Below, one piece after another: positions 1-12,059 of a stretch of DNA of 64,000 nucleotides. The notes below the pieces were generated by a model. It saw only the letters and a program-made list of their open reading frames with translations. It had not been told where the DNA came from and ran no database searches. Location: NCBI GenBank assembly GCA_003508835.1, contig PUFA01000182.1:744001-808000 (forward strand), read 5' to 3'. Every line of letters starts with the position of its first letter. Positions within the stretch are counted from its first letter, which is position 1. The DNA is from Eonycteris spelaea (taxonomy: Eukaryota > Chordata > Mammalia > Chiroptera > Pteropodidae). Both the position numbers and the translations under genes were made by a program.

Positions 1-1249
1 TGCAGCGCCTGGCAGCACAGCTTGGGGACTGGAGTCTGGCTCCCCAGACGCGAACCTTCCCGCAGGACCTTGGAAATAAGACGTCCCCTGGCGGAGCCTC
101 ATCCGTCTCAACTGTAAAATGGGGATGCCCGTGGCGCCTGGCCCAGGCGAGCATCGTCACGAGAAGTGGCAGCAGGGAGGCCGCTAGGAGGTGCTCATTG
201 CCAAGTCCTGGACGGAGCAAGACGCCGATTACCCGGCCCAGGCGGTGACAGGACAGGGGGATCCCTGGGGAAAGGAACGAGAATGACGGAGCAGGAGCTG
301 GGAGAACCCAGGGAAGGGTGAGTTACTCACTGTGAGCAGCGGAGGGCACAGTGAGACCCCCGCCCCCACCCCGCCCCGGCCTTATAACTCGCCCCGTGTG
401 GATGTGTCCTTGCTGCGTTCCCCGGGGACCGTGGAGCTGGGAGCTGTGGGGCAGAGTCTCGGTACTCCTGGTTTGGGCTGGTGCTTCCCCCTGGCCGAGC
501 TTCAGTTTCCTGATCTGTGAAATGGGTCACAATCCGCGCATCTCCAGATTCAATAATGTCCTCTACTCGAGCACGTAGCTACACGGCCAGCACAAGGCAG
601 AAATGGGACCCAGGGGGGCTGTCTTATCGTCGTTGACGTCGGTGTCTTCACGACGGCCGCCCACCCCGAGATGTTTCTCGTGATTCCTGCATGGCTGCAT
701 CTGGGCTCCAAGGTGGGGTTCAAGGGTGTGCACAGTACCTCAGAGAGACAGGAAGTCATCCCCTCCAGGCCAGAGTCCTGGTGGAGAGTGGTGGCTGGGT
801 CAGCATGAGGCTCTGGGAACAGGCGTCCCCTGGGGGGGACTCCCTAAGGCAAGGGCCGCTGCCGGCCTTCGTGGGGCGTGGGGCGGGGGTCTCCAGGAGA
901 GCAGCACGGCGCGGTCAGGGCTGAGCGATCTGTGTGCACTGAGGTCCGGAGGTCGGAGCGCGGGCGGGTGCTGAGGGTGGCTCAGGGGTGACGGGACCGA
1001 GTGACACAGGGCATTGCAGTCTGGAGGGGAGGGAGTGGAATGACTCCAGAGGGCGGTGGAGCCACAGAAGGTTGCAGAGCAAGAGAGGAGGTGCACGTCA
1101 CATCCGGAAGATTCGCGGGTGCGCGGGGCGAGCTTCCTTCCTCTGTCCAGGCCAGGAGTGGCCAAGGTCGTTTTGCTTTAACACAATTCGAAGCACTCTC
1201 TCTCCCTAAAACAGATGCTCTTATGAGACACCTGCACCTACCCTGTAAG

Positions 1250-1480
1250 AGCCAGCATTTATCGAGTGCTTACTGTATACTGGAACATTTATTTAACTTT
1301 TGTTGGGCAAAAAAATTATTTTCCCCTTTTCTCTTTTGCTGCTAGGAAGCTCAGGCCCAAATGTGCCCTCCAACTATAACCATTGTGCAGTACTTTATTA
1401 CAGAGCCCCAGATAATACCAGGACATTATCGCAGTTGCTCCTCACATAACCTGATGAGATAGGAACTGTCTACTCCGGCT
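1250..1480 (-). mobile_element. MIR fragment
   Basis: CATTTATCGAGTGCTTACTG, then TTATCGCAGTTGCTCCTCAC and ATGAGATAGGAACTG, follow the antisense MIR order with an insertion between. Confidence 0.6.
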
Positions 1481-2099
1481 TAGGATCCCGATCCCACCTA
1501 CCCAGAGTGTGTATATCTCACACGGTTTCCCCATGATAGTAAGATGATCAGCCATCTGGTTTACCCGGTGCTGGGGCGCTCCTTGCCATGCGGACTTCCA
1601 GCGCTAAATTCAGGAATGCTCTGGGCAAACTAGGACAAGCTGGTCACCCTCAGTGACAGCTTCAAACAAAAATGTGAAAAGATCAAACAGCGAGTTTTCC
1701 CCACGCCTGGGATCACCTACGGGGATCATGTGGCTATCCCGGAAGCAGCTGGGGCAAGTGTCTTTTTCGCTGAGCACTTGTTAAAAAGTCAATGGAAGCA
1801 GCATGAGCCGACAAACTCTTAGTCCTTGCCCCTGGAGAGGTGACAGAGTACAGCTGAGTCAGCAAGGAAGTTGGCTCCTGGGCTGGACGTCTGGCCCTGC
1901 CTCTGGGTCGCTGGGTGACCTGGGGAGCACGCTGGGTGTCTCTGGGCCTCCAGGGGCTGGGAGTGCTGGTGGCTGAAGCTGATTGATTATGGGAGTTCTC
2001 TAGCAGGTGGTGACGTGTCACAGCCCTGAGAATGAGCCGCTCCAGCTGGTGGGAGGTGAGGCTGGAATCTTCACGACTTCTCCCCCGGCCTCGGCCTCG

Positions 2100-2410
2100 G
2101 CATCCACCTGGGGCCAGCCCCATCTGGCCCACCTGGCCCAAGGGCAGTTGCCTCCTCCTTGCTCCTCTGGCTGCTGGCCACGCCCTCATGGTCTGTCCTC
2201 CCGCAGCAGCCAAGAGAGGGCGCCTGCGAGCCCCAGAGTCCGTCCTGCCCTTCCTCTACTCCGCCCTGCAGGACTCCCTGGCCTGGCAGGTAAGGGCCCT
2301 GGTCCTCGGCGCAGCCCCACCCCACCTGCTCCCCGCCCTCCTCGCCGCCTCTCCCTCTCACTCTCCTCGTCCCTCCCACAGGCCAGGCACCGTCCTGCTT
2401 CAGGGGACTG
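2100..2410 (+). mobile_element. L2 fragment with CTCF-like core
   Basis: GCAGCAGCC..GAGGGCGCCTG followed by the CTACTCCGCCCTGCAGGACT-type L2 region in sense order. Confidence 0.6.
2210..2224 (+). promoter_or_regulatory. Degenerate CTCF-like core in an L2 element
   Basis: CCAAGAGAGGGCGCC has two mismatches to the 17,576 core at the same L2 position. Confidence 0.3.
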
Positions 2411-2694
2411 GCTCGGGACACCCCCCTCCGTATGCCCCCACGGCCGTCGCTGTCTCATCGGTCACGTCTCCGCTCAACGTCACTGCCTCAGAGACGCCCT
2501 CCTAACTGTCCCAGCCCAAGCTGCGTCCTGCCAGCCACGGCTCCTGTCCGCACCGCGCGGCTCCTGTCCGCACCGCGCTGCGTTCTGCCCGTCCGGGTAG
2601 CAGCGTGTTGGAAACGATCGTTTTGTTTACTTGCCTCTTCTCTGTCCGCTCCAGCTTCCAGCAGCTCCAGGAAGGTGGGGAATGACGACCCTTC

Positions 2695-2785
2695 TGTCCT
2701 CTGCTGGGTCTCCAGCGCCTCGAACAGGGCTGGGCACACAGTAGTCACCGAGGTTTGCTGAATGAATAAACGAGCAAGCAGAGGC
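2695..2785 (+). mobile_element. L2 3' end
   Basis: CTCCAGCGCCTCGAACAGG, GGCACACAGTAG and TTGCTGAATGAATAAA match the L2 tail. Confidence 0.65.
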
Positions 2786-2829
2786 AGAGGGTAAGACCAC
2801 AGTCGTGGGCATCAAAACAGTGGTGTTTA

Positions 2830-2965
2830 AGGCCCAGCTCTCCGGCGTTGGCTGTGCGACCCCGGGCCAGTGGCCTAACCCGCCTGTGCCTCCGTTTCCC
2901 CCTCTGTAACATGGAGAGCCTAATGAAACAGTTCCCGGAACGTGCCTGGCACGGAGCCCTCGCTG
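2830..2965 (+). mobile_element. MIR
   Basis: GGCTGTGCGACCCCGGGCC, GCCTCCGTTTCCCCCTCTG and CGTGCCTGGCACGG are in sense MIR order. Confidence 0.7.
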
Positions 2966-3170
2966 GATGAGCGGCCGTTACGAGGAAGGACTGTCCCGCC
3001 TGCACGGCCCGTCACCTTCGGCTCTGAGGTCGGCCAGGTCCGGACCCACGCACCGGCCGCGTGTCTTTCCGTAAGGGGCGTGTTCCACAGGGTGTGTGCC
3101 GCGTCCCACCTGCGGGACAGACGTCGCCGGCAGCTCCGCAGGGCCCCCTCGCGTGCGCCTCTTCGCGCGC

Positions 3171-3232
3171 CCGTGGGACCCCGCAGCCCCCCTGGGACCC
3201 CGCAGCCGCCCCTGGGACCCCGTGGCCGCTGC
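3171..3232 (+). repeat. Short GC-rich tandem repeat
   Basis: Three adjoining copies of a 19-21 base unit of the form CCTGGGACCCCGCAGCCGC, slightly diverged, in a CpG-rich local context. Confidence 0.7.
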
Positions 3233-5159
3233 GCGGTGGTCGGATGCTGTCCGCACCAACGAGTCCTTCCTCTTCCTTTCGCTCGTCGGCGCTTGATTCC
3301 ATCCAGTGTTTTCCCGGATCGAATCAGTGCAAAGTGGTGGTTTGCTTTTCCATTTCCTTGACTGCGGTGCCTTTTCTTCTTCCGCCCCTTGGGAGGGGAG
3401 ATGTACCCAGGAGATGGGGCCGCTGCCACCCACGGACACACAACGGGAGCGCCTCACGCTGCCGGCCAGGGACGCTGGCTCAGCCCAGGGACCAGGGCGG
3501 GGCGGGGCTGGACAGAGGCCTGGAGGGTGTGCACGTCTGATCTGGGGCTCCGAGCTTCTGGAGGGCCATCAGTCCCCGCCCCACCCCCACCTCCCGTGGT
3601 GGGGATCACAGTGTGTTCTGGTTAAACTGGGGGATGCACCCCAGGAGCAGCCTGTGGCCCCTTGAGTGTGGGAGGTCAGAGTCAGACTGCCACCACCCGC
3701 CCCCAACCCCCAGGCCCCCAGGCCCCACGTGTTAGGGAGGAAGAACCGACTGACTGCCCGGGTGCTGGGATGGTGTTGACCCCTCCCAGACCCCCGCGAA
3801 TGGGGCATTAACAGCTTCTTGCCTCCTGGAATTCATTCATTCTTTTCCTCACTTGCCTGGGGAAGCTGATGACAGGCATCTGCTTCTAGAAGAGAGGAGG
3901 GGCTCAGCAGGGAGGTGAGAGATTGACTTCTTCCCAAACCTCTCTTGGGCTGCCAGAGGCAGGGATGGAGGCCAGGAGGAGACTGGGATAATGTCTAGAC
4001 AAGAGGTGACAGCTTCTGTGAGGGTCTGCAATGCCCTGCACAGGTGGGCTTGCCATAGCCTCTCCCTAAATCCCCAGGGTCTTGTAGATCTTGTTATTTC
4101 CACTCCACAGGTGGAAAAACCAATATTATTTTTTATCGGCGCCCAGTTAGCACTGACGGAGTCAGGATAGTGCCCCCACCCCATCCCCAACTGCACTGGC
4201 GTCTTTTTTCCCTCTTTCTTTAAGAAGAATTCCTTGATGTCCTTTATCTCTGCTCTGACCACAGAAGTAACTAAACACACTAAAATATAGCAGTGGAACT
4301 TGGCCGCTGTCTCACCCGTGTGTTTACTTTCTGTCCCTTCTCCTATGTGATTATATACGTTGTAATTTATTTAATGGCAACATACTGTTGTTTTAAAATT
4401 GATCCTCTATTGTGAAGGGTCGAAGTTGCCTCTGATGAGCGCCTTGTGGATCTGGAAATGACATCCTTGTAGCTACAAACGTGTTCTCACCCACAGTACT
4501 TTTCTCAGGAAAATGTCCTAGAACGCCGATCACGAGGCCTGCCCGCCCGCCTGCCTTCTTCTTTTGCTAATTTAAAACAACTTCATTAGAAATCTTCACA
4601 CAAACCTCTCCACCAAGTAACTTTTTCACATGTAAGGACGAAAAGCGGAAGAGTCGTGACTTACGTCCTTTTCGCAAAGTGGGTGTGATCAAGGTTCCTG
4701 ACGCAAACTATTGTGCGGGGAAGTCCTTCCTGCGAGCGACCCTTTGCATGAGACGGCCCCATTTCCTCTTTGTCCTTAGACATATATTGTTCCCTGCTTG
4801 AGTCTCGTTTCTGAGATGGATCTAGGATCTCCTCCTATGAAAACTCATCGTCTGAGATTTTTACTTATGCTATCGCTTTCGCCGTCATCGTTTGCCTCCA
4901 GGGCTGCTTCCTTTGCCTTCGTTGTTTTTATGTTTATTGAGGTGAAATTCCTGTGATGATCATAACTTTTGGATGCATCCTTTTGGGGAGGATTGCCCGG
5001 CTCTCAGCGATCCGCCCTCCTCCCCCGGGATAACAGCCATTGCTGTCTTGATGTGTTTCCTTCCAGTCTTTTTTCTCTGCACGTGGGCACCTGTTCCCTC
5101 CATGCCTGCTCATTTTCTCATTTTTCTCCTCATTACAAATCTAATTCAATTAATCTCTG

Positions 5160-5262
5160 AAGGGAGGACGGGAAGTTTGTCTTTCTTGGTCACTGCAGTG
5201 TCACTGGTGCCTGGAACAGCCTGACACACAGTAGGGGCTCAGTAAGTATGTGGTGGATTAAT
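5160..5262 (+). mobile_element. L2 3' end
   Basis: GTGCCTGGAACAGCCTGACA, CACAGTAGGGGCTCAGTAAG match the L2 tail. Confidence 0.6.
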
Positions 5263-5784
5263 CTATAAGCAATATCTCAAGACTCGTTTTATTTTTTTAA
5301 CCCAGCGTGCCGACATGACAGGACTTTTTTTTGCAAGCGCGTGAATACGGTTGTGACATGATCAGGACAGGCTCAAGAGCAGATGTCCCTCTGAATAAAA
5401 TGGAGACTTAAAGTCCCCCCCCACACCGCCACCCGAAGTCTCCTGCTGTCACAGTCCTGTTTTGTGGAACATCAGGGGGTCACCAAAGACTCCTCCAGAA
5501 ACATCCAATCTACTTCCCCCCATGACAGCTGGGACTGAAGCCCAGGAGAGGGATGCATCCTGCCCAAAGAGCCCAAAAAAAATAACAAGAGGGGCCCTTT
5601 CGTTTTTAAAGGACAATGACTCGGATGGGTGACATTTGACGGGGACTATGCGACTTGCAGTCACGTGGTTCCAGTGGCCCGTCACTCACCCTTTTGATTG
5701 CTGACTGCACCCCCAGCTCGGGCCCACTCTGCAGCAGGAAACCCAGCAGCCCCATGGTGTTGAGAATCATGATATTTATTGGCT

Positions 5785-5935
5785 TTGGAGCGTTTGTTGA
5801 GTACCTACTATGTGCTAGGCACTGTACTCCAGATACATTATCTCCTTCGACCGTCACACATTCTAATAGGTGGTGCTGTTACAACCATGACCATTTCACA
5901 GAGCAGGAAAGCCGAGGCTCAGGGAGGGGAAAGGA
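5785..5935 (-). mobile_element. MIR
   Basis: GAGTACCTACTATGTGCTAG, CATTATCTCCTTCGACCGTC, CATTTCACAGAGCAGGAAAG and GAGGCTCAGGGAGG are in antisense MIR order. Confidence 0.8.
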
Positions 5936-6265
5936 AAGAGCGGGCAGCCGGCTGGGAGACGCGGCCCACGCAAAGGCTCGGAGGGGGCCTGGCAGCTGGA
6001 GCCTGATGACAGTCAGGGTCCCCTCGCTGGGGGTGGACTCTGCGCCAGGCCAGGCTGGACGCTCCCACACGAGGTCGAGAGTCAAAGGGCCCCAAGAGGT
6101 TGGTTTGAGGGACAAGAAGACTGAGGCTCGGTCTAGGGAAGTGACTCGCTTGAGTGGAGAAACCAAGGCCCCAAGAGGGGAGCAGGAGTGGGGGCCACGG
6201 AGGGGAGGCCAGGCCCACCCCTGCTGGAGGGAGGGCTCTTGGGCTGACTGCCAATTCCGCAGGGA

Positions 6266-6296
6266 GGAGAGAGGAGGGGAGGGGAGGGGAGGGGAG
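6266..6296 (+). repeat. (GGGGA)n simple repeat
   Basis: About five GGGGA units in a purine-only run. Confidence 0.85.
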
Positions 6297-6698
6297 CCGG
6301 CGGTAAACCTTCCCGTGTTGAAGATGAACAGGGGGGAGGTTTATTTCAGCGGTGTGCAGAGGCACCTCTCCTGCTTCTCTCCCTCCCCCAGGCCACATGC
6401 ACGGCGGAGCGGGGGCATCTCAGAGAGGGGGACGGAAGCCCGGGTTCAACGAAGCAGGGGGTGAACTCTCTGCAAGGGCAGAGGGAGAGGAGCCCCATGC
6501 CGGTGTGGGGATGGGAAACTGAGACCCAGGGGAGAGGACGTCAACCCACCTCACCCCCCCATGTCACCTCCTGTGATCCTCCATGCAGTGTCCCTTCATT
6601 CAGGTCAAGCCGCCGACCCCAGCCAAGGCCCATCTCCCGCTTAGCACATGGTCAGCATCCTGCCTGCCTGAGCTGTCTGTGGTATACAGTCATGCGCA

Positions 6699-6701
<3 letters not shown>

Positions 6702-6741
<40 letters not shown>
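6702..6741 (+). repeat. (CA)n microsatellite
   Basis: About 19 uninterrupted CA units after CGCACG. The apparent His-Thr peptide repeats in the overlapping frames are a by-product. Confidence 0.95.
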
Positions 6742-6743
<2 letters not shown>

Positions 6744-6759
6744 CAGTTCTCAGGGGAAG

Positions 6760-6840
6760 GAACTGTGGCCCGAGATGCTCAGGCAGGTGACATGCCCAAG
6801 GTCACTCAGCTGGGGTGGAGAGGGGGGTCGGCGTTCAGTT
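6760..6840 (-). mobile_element. MIR fragment
   Basis: ATGCTCAGGCAGGTGACATG and CCAAGGTCACTCAGCTGG follow antisense MIR, directly after the CA repeat. Confidence 0.5.
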
Positions 6841-7314
6841 TGGCTTGCGACCAGAGTCTAATTTTTTAACTGCAGGCAGCTCCCTCCTTCTCCCTTCTTC
6901 CCTCAGAACCATTTAAATGATTACAAAGATGCTATTTTTATCTCAGAGAAAATTCAATTATAGACATTGACCTTTACGTGTTTCTTCCCGGGGCTCACGT
7001 GCCGCAGGGTGCGGAAGGTTCCTGTGAACGTTCTTGCAGAGAAACGTCCTCAGAGGCAGCAGCAGAAACTCCAGAAGTGAGAGGAAGAGCAGGGGCCGAG
7101 GGCAAAGGTCACGGCCGTGGGACTGCAGGCAGGAGTTCCCGCGGGTGCCTCATCTTGGGGCCGAGCTCAGGAAAACCCGGTCTGTGCTACTTTGGAGCTT
7201 GGTCTCGTCACGGATTACCCACCCGGCCGCCTTGTCTATCCCATTTTCCTGGACAAATCTTTTCGGGTCTTAGCAACAGGAGATGCTCATTCACTGGGTT
7301 GGAACTGCCCTTGA

Positions 7315-8230
7315 GTATTTAATTATCCAACAAACAAATATTATCGGTGTGTCGGACGCCGTCCTCAGTGCTGGGAGCAAATGGTGACCAGAACAGAATG
7401 GCAGTCCCCATTTCCAAGAGCCCACTTGTGTGGTAAAATATAAACAAGTCGAATCTGCAGTGGGCGGTGAGAACAAAGGATAGCCATCAAGCAGTTAAAG
7501 AGGACGGAGGTGAGCAGGAGGGAAATCTTAAACCAGGGGGAGGGGGTGCCTCGGTGAGAAGATCATGATGTAGTACTAGAGACCAAAGGAAGGAGGGCTG
7601 GGGGAGGCGGGGGCCACAGCCTGTGCAAAGGCCCTGGGGCCGGACCGGGCCTGGTGCATTGGAGGAGCAGCGAGGAGGCCCTTGCGGCTGGAGCAGAGTG
7701 AGTGAGGGGGAGAGAGGCAGGGGGCGGGGCAGGGAGGGGGTGGGGCTTTTACCCCCAGGGAGGAAGGGGCCCTGGAGGGCAGAGGGCAGAGGATGGGTGG
7801 GACCTGACTCTGGTGCTCACAGGTGCCCCCCTGTGGGGAGGAGGGACTGGGGAGGGGATGGGGGTTGGGGTTTGGCTTTCGCATGTCATGGGCGCTCACA
7901 CGGAGGTGTCAAGGGGCCAGTTAGATATTAGAGTCTGAAGTTCGGCGGGGAGCACTTCTATCCTTCTGTGCCTTATGAGACAGGTCTGCTGGTCAGCGAC
8001 AGAAGAATGTATCTGAGTCTGTGGGGCTGGGCAAGGGGCAGGGGAGAGAAGGCGTCCGAGGGCTGTCCTGTGTTTAGAAACTGAACGGAGATGGAGAGAT
8101 GCTGGCAAAGTTTGGGGGGTGGTTTCAACAGAGAGGGTGGAGGAAGCCAGGTAGGTGCGGGCTCCAGGGGGCCAGTTGAGGACATTGTTCCCAGGTGAGA
8201 TGCTGATGGGGGTGAGAGCAGGGTGGGGAC
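7315..8230 (-). mobile_element. L2 (long, antisense)
   Basis: The tail-like AACAAACAAATATTATCGG and GTGCTGGGAGCAAATGGTGA are followed by TGTGCAAAGGCCCTGGGG, then GCGGCTGGAGCAGAGTGAG and CTGGTGCTCACAGGTGCC, the usual L2 order read antisense. It carries a decayed version of the CTCF-like site near 7,820. Confidence 0.75.
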
Positions 8231-8509
8231 TCAGAAGTGACCACTGGATGTGGACACTGGGAAGTCACCTGGACAAGGGCAGTCTCAGAACAGTGGTGGG
8301 CTCACCACTAGATTTTTAAGGAAGAACTTGAACTCTCCGAGCCTCAGATACCCCACATCTGGAGTGAAAGTATCAGTGAGACCCCGACTCGCACCCCTTG
8401 GCCAACCAAAGTCAGCCATAGGGTTTGGTGAGGTCGTGTGCTCAGCACATTCTCTACTTGGTAGCTGGTGTCAATGAGCTATTGGTGTTACAAGTAGGAG
8501 AGCTACCCG

Positions 8510-8931
8510 CCATCCATCCACCCATTCGTCATCCACATATCCATCCACTTATTCATCTACTCATCCATCCATCATCCACCCATCCTTCTATCTATCCATT
8601 AACCATCCATCCATCCATCCATTATCCACCCATTTATCATCTATCCATCATCCATCTATTCATCCATCCACCTACCCACCTATCCATCCATCCATCCATC
8701 CATCCATCCATCCATTATCCACCCATCCATTATCCACCCATCTATCATCCATCCATTATCCATCCACCATCCATCCACCCATTCATCATCCATCCATCCA
8801 TCCATCCATCCATCTGTCCACCCATCCATTATCCACCCATCTATCATCCATCCATCCATCATCATCCATCCGCCTACCCACCTATCCATCCATCTGTCCA
8901 TCCATCCATCCATCCTTCCACTCATCCATTC
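8510..8931 (+). repeat. (CCAT)n microsatellite, about 420 bp
   Basis: Imperfect ATCC/CCAT tetramers with TTATCCACC and CATCTATC interruptions that themselves recur, giving a higher-order pattern. It explains the long Pro/Ser/Ile/His frames on both strands. Likely length-polymorphic. Confidence 0.97.
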
Positions 8932-9364
8932 AGCTATGTTCTGCTCCACCTCCAGGTCTTCCCTACCTCCTCTGGCCATTCCCCTGAGATCCTCAGATTG
9001 GCACCCAGATCTGCCTCCTTACCTTCCTCCCTTACCCCCGGGCATCGCTCGCCATCATCGACCTGAGTTTGTTGAATAGACCACAGCCAGCCAGGTTGTT
9101 CCCCCACACCTTGGCCGTGGGCTGTGCTCAGGGTAGAACACAGAGCCCTTCTCCGAAGGACCAGTTCTGGGGTCCAGGTTGGAATGCACAACATTCATAT
9201 CCCTTTGGCAAGCTTTTCTGGCCCTGGAGCCAGGTTGGAAAACTAACCTCCCTGTGTACCCCAAACTCTGCTCACTCATGTCCTTCGTCAGAAGGCCTCT
9301 CAGCCCAGCATCAGACTTTCCATTATTTGAATCAAGTTGTCTTGTTTCTGTCCCTCTCACTAGG

Positions 9365-9520
9365 GAGCTGGTGTAGTGGAGATCAGCACAGAGTAGTCTT
9401 GTCCCAGCTCGGTCCCAGCTTGCTGTGTGACCTTAAGACCTGTGCCCTCCTTAAACCTCAGTTCCTCCAGCTGCGGAATGAGGCAACACTTTCTTTCTAG
9501 CAGGGAGGTGAGGTTGTACA
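9365..9520 (+). mobile_element. MIR
   Basis: GGTGTAGTGGAGATCAGCAC, TGCTGTGTGACCTTAAGACC and AACCTCAGTTCCTCCAGCTG are in sense MIR order. Confidence 0.65.
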
Positions 9521-9639
9521 GACGTGCCTACCTCACGGGCCGGTCCCCAGCTGGTGCTTGGCAAGGGGCCTCCTCTTCTTCAGGTGGGGAGGTGTTTATA
9601 GACAGGACCCCAAAGGAAGTGACATTGGATAAGAGTCAC

Positions 9640-9818
9640 CCACAGCCCCATGGTGGGCCAGAGCATCCTGGAGTCAGATCCCAGCTCGGCTATGGCTTAC
9701 CGTGAGCAAACCACATTTCTTCTCTGAGCCTCGGCTTCCTTATCTGTACGATGGGGTTGCAGGCCCCCGACCTAAATGAGTTATGTATCTAACACGCTTA
9801 GGACGTAGTAGGTGCTTA
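9640..9818 (+). mobile_element. MIR, nearly full length
   Basis: CTGGAGTCAGATCCCAGCTC, GAGCCTCGGCTTCCTTATCT, ACGATGGGG and TAGGACGTAGTAGGTGCTTA run in sense MIR order to its 3' end. Confidence 0.8.
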
Positions 9819-9819
9819 A

Positions 9820-9853
<34 letters not shown>

Positions 9854-9868
9854 TATTATTATTAATAT
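9820..9868 (+). repeat. (ATT)n microsatellite at a MIR 3' end
   Basis: About sixteen ATT/TAT units continue straight from the MIR tail. Confidence 0.92.
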
Positions 9869-10024
9869 TGCAGTCCTCAGACATAACCACTGCTGAAGTT
9901 GTGATGTGTGGTCTTCAGACATTTTTCTATGCATAAAAATGACTTGGGGATCATAAGCCGGATCCTATTTAAAACTAGTTTTTCCTGGCAAATTGATAGC
10001 TGCGATGACAGTTGGGTCTCCCAA

Positions 10025-10180
10025 CCCCGAGCTGGGCATTTTAGATTTTGTCAAATTCTCCCAACAGCCTAGAAAGGGGATGTTTTTATTAGTCCTCGCT
10101 CACAGCAGAGGAAAAGGGTCATGTGGTGAGCAGAAAGTCCGGATGTAAACCCAGATCGTCCAGATTCAGAGGCTGGGTGG
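10025..10180 (-). mobile_element. MIR fragment
   Basis: AATTCTCCCAACAGCCTAGA, then a GCAGAGGAAAAGGGTCATGT segment and CCCAGATCGTCCAGATTC, in antisense MIR order. Confidence 0.6.
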
Positions 10181-10195
10181 GTCGGCCAGGCACTG

Positions 10196-10231
10196 CGGGG
10201 GTGGGGGTGGGGGAGTAGGGGTGGGGGTGGT
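10196..10231 (+). repeat. G-rich (GGGGGT)n run, G-quadruplex candidate
   Basis: Five G-runs of four or more bases separated by single T or TA. Confidence 0.75.
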
Positions 10232-10649
10232 GCCAGGGACAGCCTGGGCCAGGCTCCACCCCAGCTGGTGACTTCCTCTTGAAGTCATGGCAACCGGCTC
10301 CTTCCAGATGCTAATGAAGGCAAATAGGAGAAGATTCCCACCCTGGACCCTCTCCTGAGAAGGAAATGCCAGGCGGCCTGGGCCCTGGTTCCCCAGTCCC
10401 CGTGTGGGCCAGGCACTGGGGAGCCCCGCGGGCGACAGGGCCCTGCTTTGCTTTCCCGGGTTGCGTCACTCGCTCTGAGGCTGGGTCTCTGGGGGCGGGC
10501 GATGGGCGCGGGGAGAAGGGGTGAGCTCACCAGCTCAGGGTTCGCAGATACCGACCCTGGGCCTGGCGCCAGGCCTTGAGCACCATTCACGCGACATGCA
10601 AAAAATGTCGTCTTAGATATTTCTTTGTTTGGAGAGGTGAGGGCAGCGC

Positions 10650-10855
10650 TTTGGTGGCACCTGCCTTACGCCAGACCCTGTTCTCAACACCTGCCCGGTA
10701 TTCATTGATTACATCTTCATCTAAACAGCCTTTCGAGGTGCGTGTCACCTTTTTGTTTTGTCGGTGGAGACACTGAGGAGGCGCAGAGAGGTTGAATGTC
10801 TTGCCGGAGGTCACGCAGCCGGTCAGAGGCGGAGCCGGGCTTGTCACCCCTGCCT
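10650..10855 (-). mobile_element. MIR
   Basis: CGCCAGACCCTGTTCTCAAC, ACATCTTCATCTAAACAGCC, GAGGAGGCGCAGAGAGG and GAGGTCACGCAGCC are in antisense MIR order. Confidence 0.75.
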
Positions 10856-11154
10856 TTCGAGGTACGAAAGCGTTCATGGACAAAAATTCTCCCACCCTGG
10901 CCCCGGTGGCCCAGGGCCCATGGCCGGAGGCAGCCATGGTTAAGGGTCCCCGTCCCCCTGGGGACAGCGTGTGCACCCAGAGCACCTGCCGGGGTCCCTC
11001 CCTGCCTGCTTTTCCACACACGCATGCGCACCTGCTATTCGCGCTCCCCGCGCCGTCCTTCAGCTCAGCACGCCTTTGAGGTCTTCGCCCACGAGGCCGT
11101 TCTCTGTCTTCCTGCTGCCGCCCACCCCTCCTCAGGACCCGCCGGCCGGCCGGA

Positions 11155-11515
11155 CGCTGTTGGCTTTCGTTGTGGTAAAAGACAGAGAGTATAAACGTCA
11201 CCGTTTCAGCCCTTCGAAGCGTACAATTCGGTGGCACCAAGTACAATTCGCAACGCTGCAGGACCATCACCAATGTCTAGTTCCAGAAATGTTCCGTCTC
11301 CCCCAAAGCGACCCGTCCCCATTAGCAGTGACCGCCCCCCCACCCCCGCCAGCTCCAACATCCAGGAAGCCACTTTCTGGCTCTGTGCGCAGGCCCGTGA
11401 GGGACATGTCACAGGAGGGGAATCACCCACTGTGTGGCCTTTCGTGTCTGGCATCTGACCGTCGTGTGTTCAAGGATCGTCCACGTAGTGAGCGTCAATG
11501 CTTCACTCTTTTTTT
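11155..11515 (-). mobile_element. L1 3' fragment (copy A)
   Basis: The + strand reads as the reverse complement of an old L1 3' end: CGTACAATTCGGTGGCACC, GGACCATCACCAATGTCTAG and TGTGTGGCCTTTCGTGTCTG. Old L1M-type; non-coding now. Confidence 0.75.
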
Positions 11516-11517
11516 AA

Positions 11518-12045
11518 TTAAAAATAATTTTTACTGTGGTATAATATGCATTTCAAAATGTGCCATCTTAGTCATTGTTAAGGCTCCAGCCCTGTGACAT
11601 TCAGCGCATTCGCCTTGGCACAACCGTCCCCACCGTCCACCTCCAGGACTTGCTCCTGGTCCTACACTGACACTGTCCCCGTTACACCCTCACGCCCTCC
11701 CCTCCCCCAGCCCTGCCCCTACCATCTCTCTGTCCCTATGAATCTGACTCCTCTCGTGGGACCTCCCGTGAGTGGGATCGCACAGTATCTGTCCTTCTGT
11801 GCCTGGCTTATTTCACACAGCATAACGTCCCAGAGTCCAACCAACATGTGTCAGAATCTCCTTCCTCTTCCAGTCTGCATAATATCCCAGTGTCTGGATG
11901 GACCACCCTGTGTTCACCCATCACCTGTCATAGGCACTAGGGTCGCGTCCACCCTTCCGCTCTTGTGAATAACGCCGCTGTAAACGTGGGTGTGCGAGTG
12001 AGCGTTGAAAGAGCTGTTTGCGATTCTTTGGGGGATTGAGCTCGA
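11518..12045 (-). mobile_element. L1 3' fragment (copy B), head-to-tail with copy A
   Basis: GTGGTATAATATGCATTTC, TCTGTCCCTATGAATCTGAC, GTGCCTGGCTTATTTCACAC and GTGAATAACGCCGCTGTAAA match antisense L1. It overlaps the same consensus stretch as copy A, so the two are separate copies or a local duplication, not one element. Confidence 0.85.
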
Positions 12046-12059
12046 CCGCTGTCACTGGT

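Noticed and set aside
6461..6861. Frames with poly His-Thr
   Set aside because: Produced by the CA dinucleotide repeat.
8510..8931. Possible CRISPR-like array
   Set aside because: Tetramer slippage without spacers; mammalian DNA.
8425..9066. Frame with Ile/His/Pro/Ser tetrapeptide repeats
   Set aside because: A direct translation of the CCAT microsatellite, not a protein.
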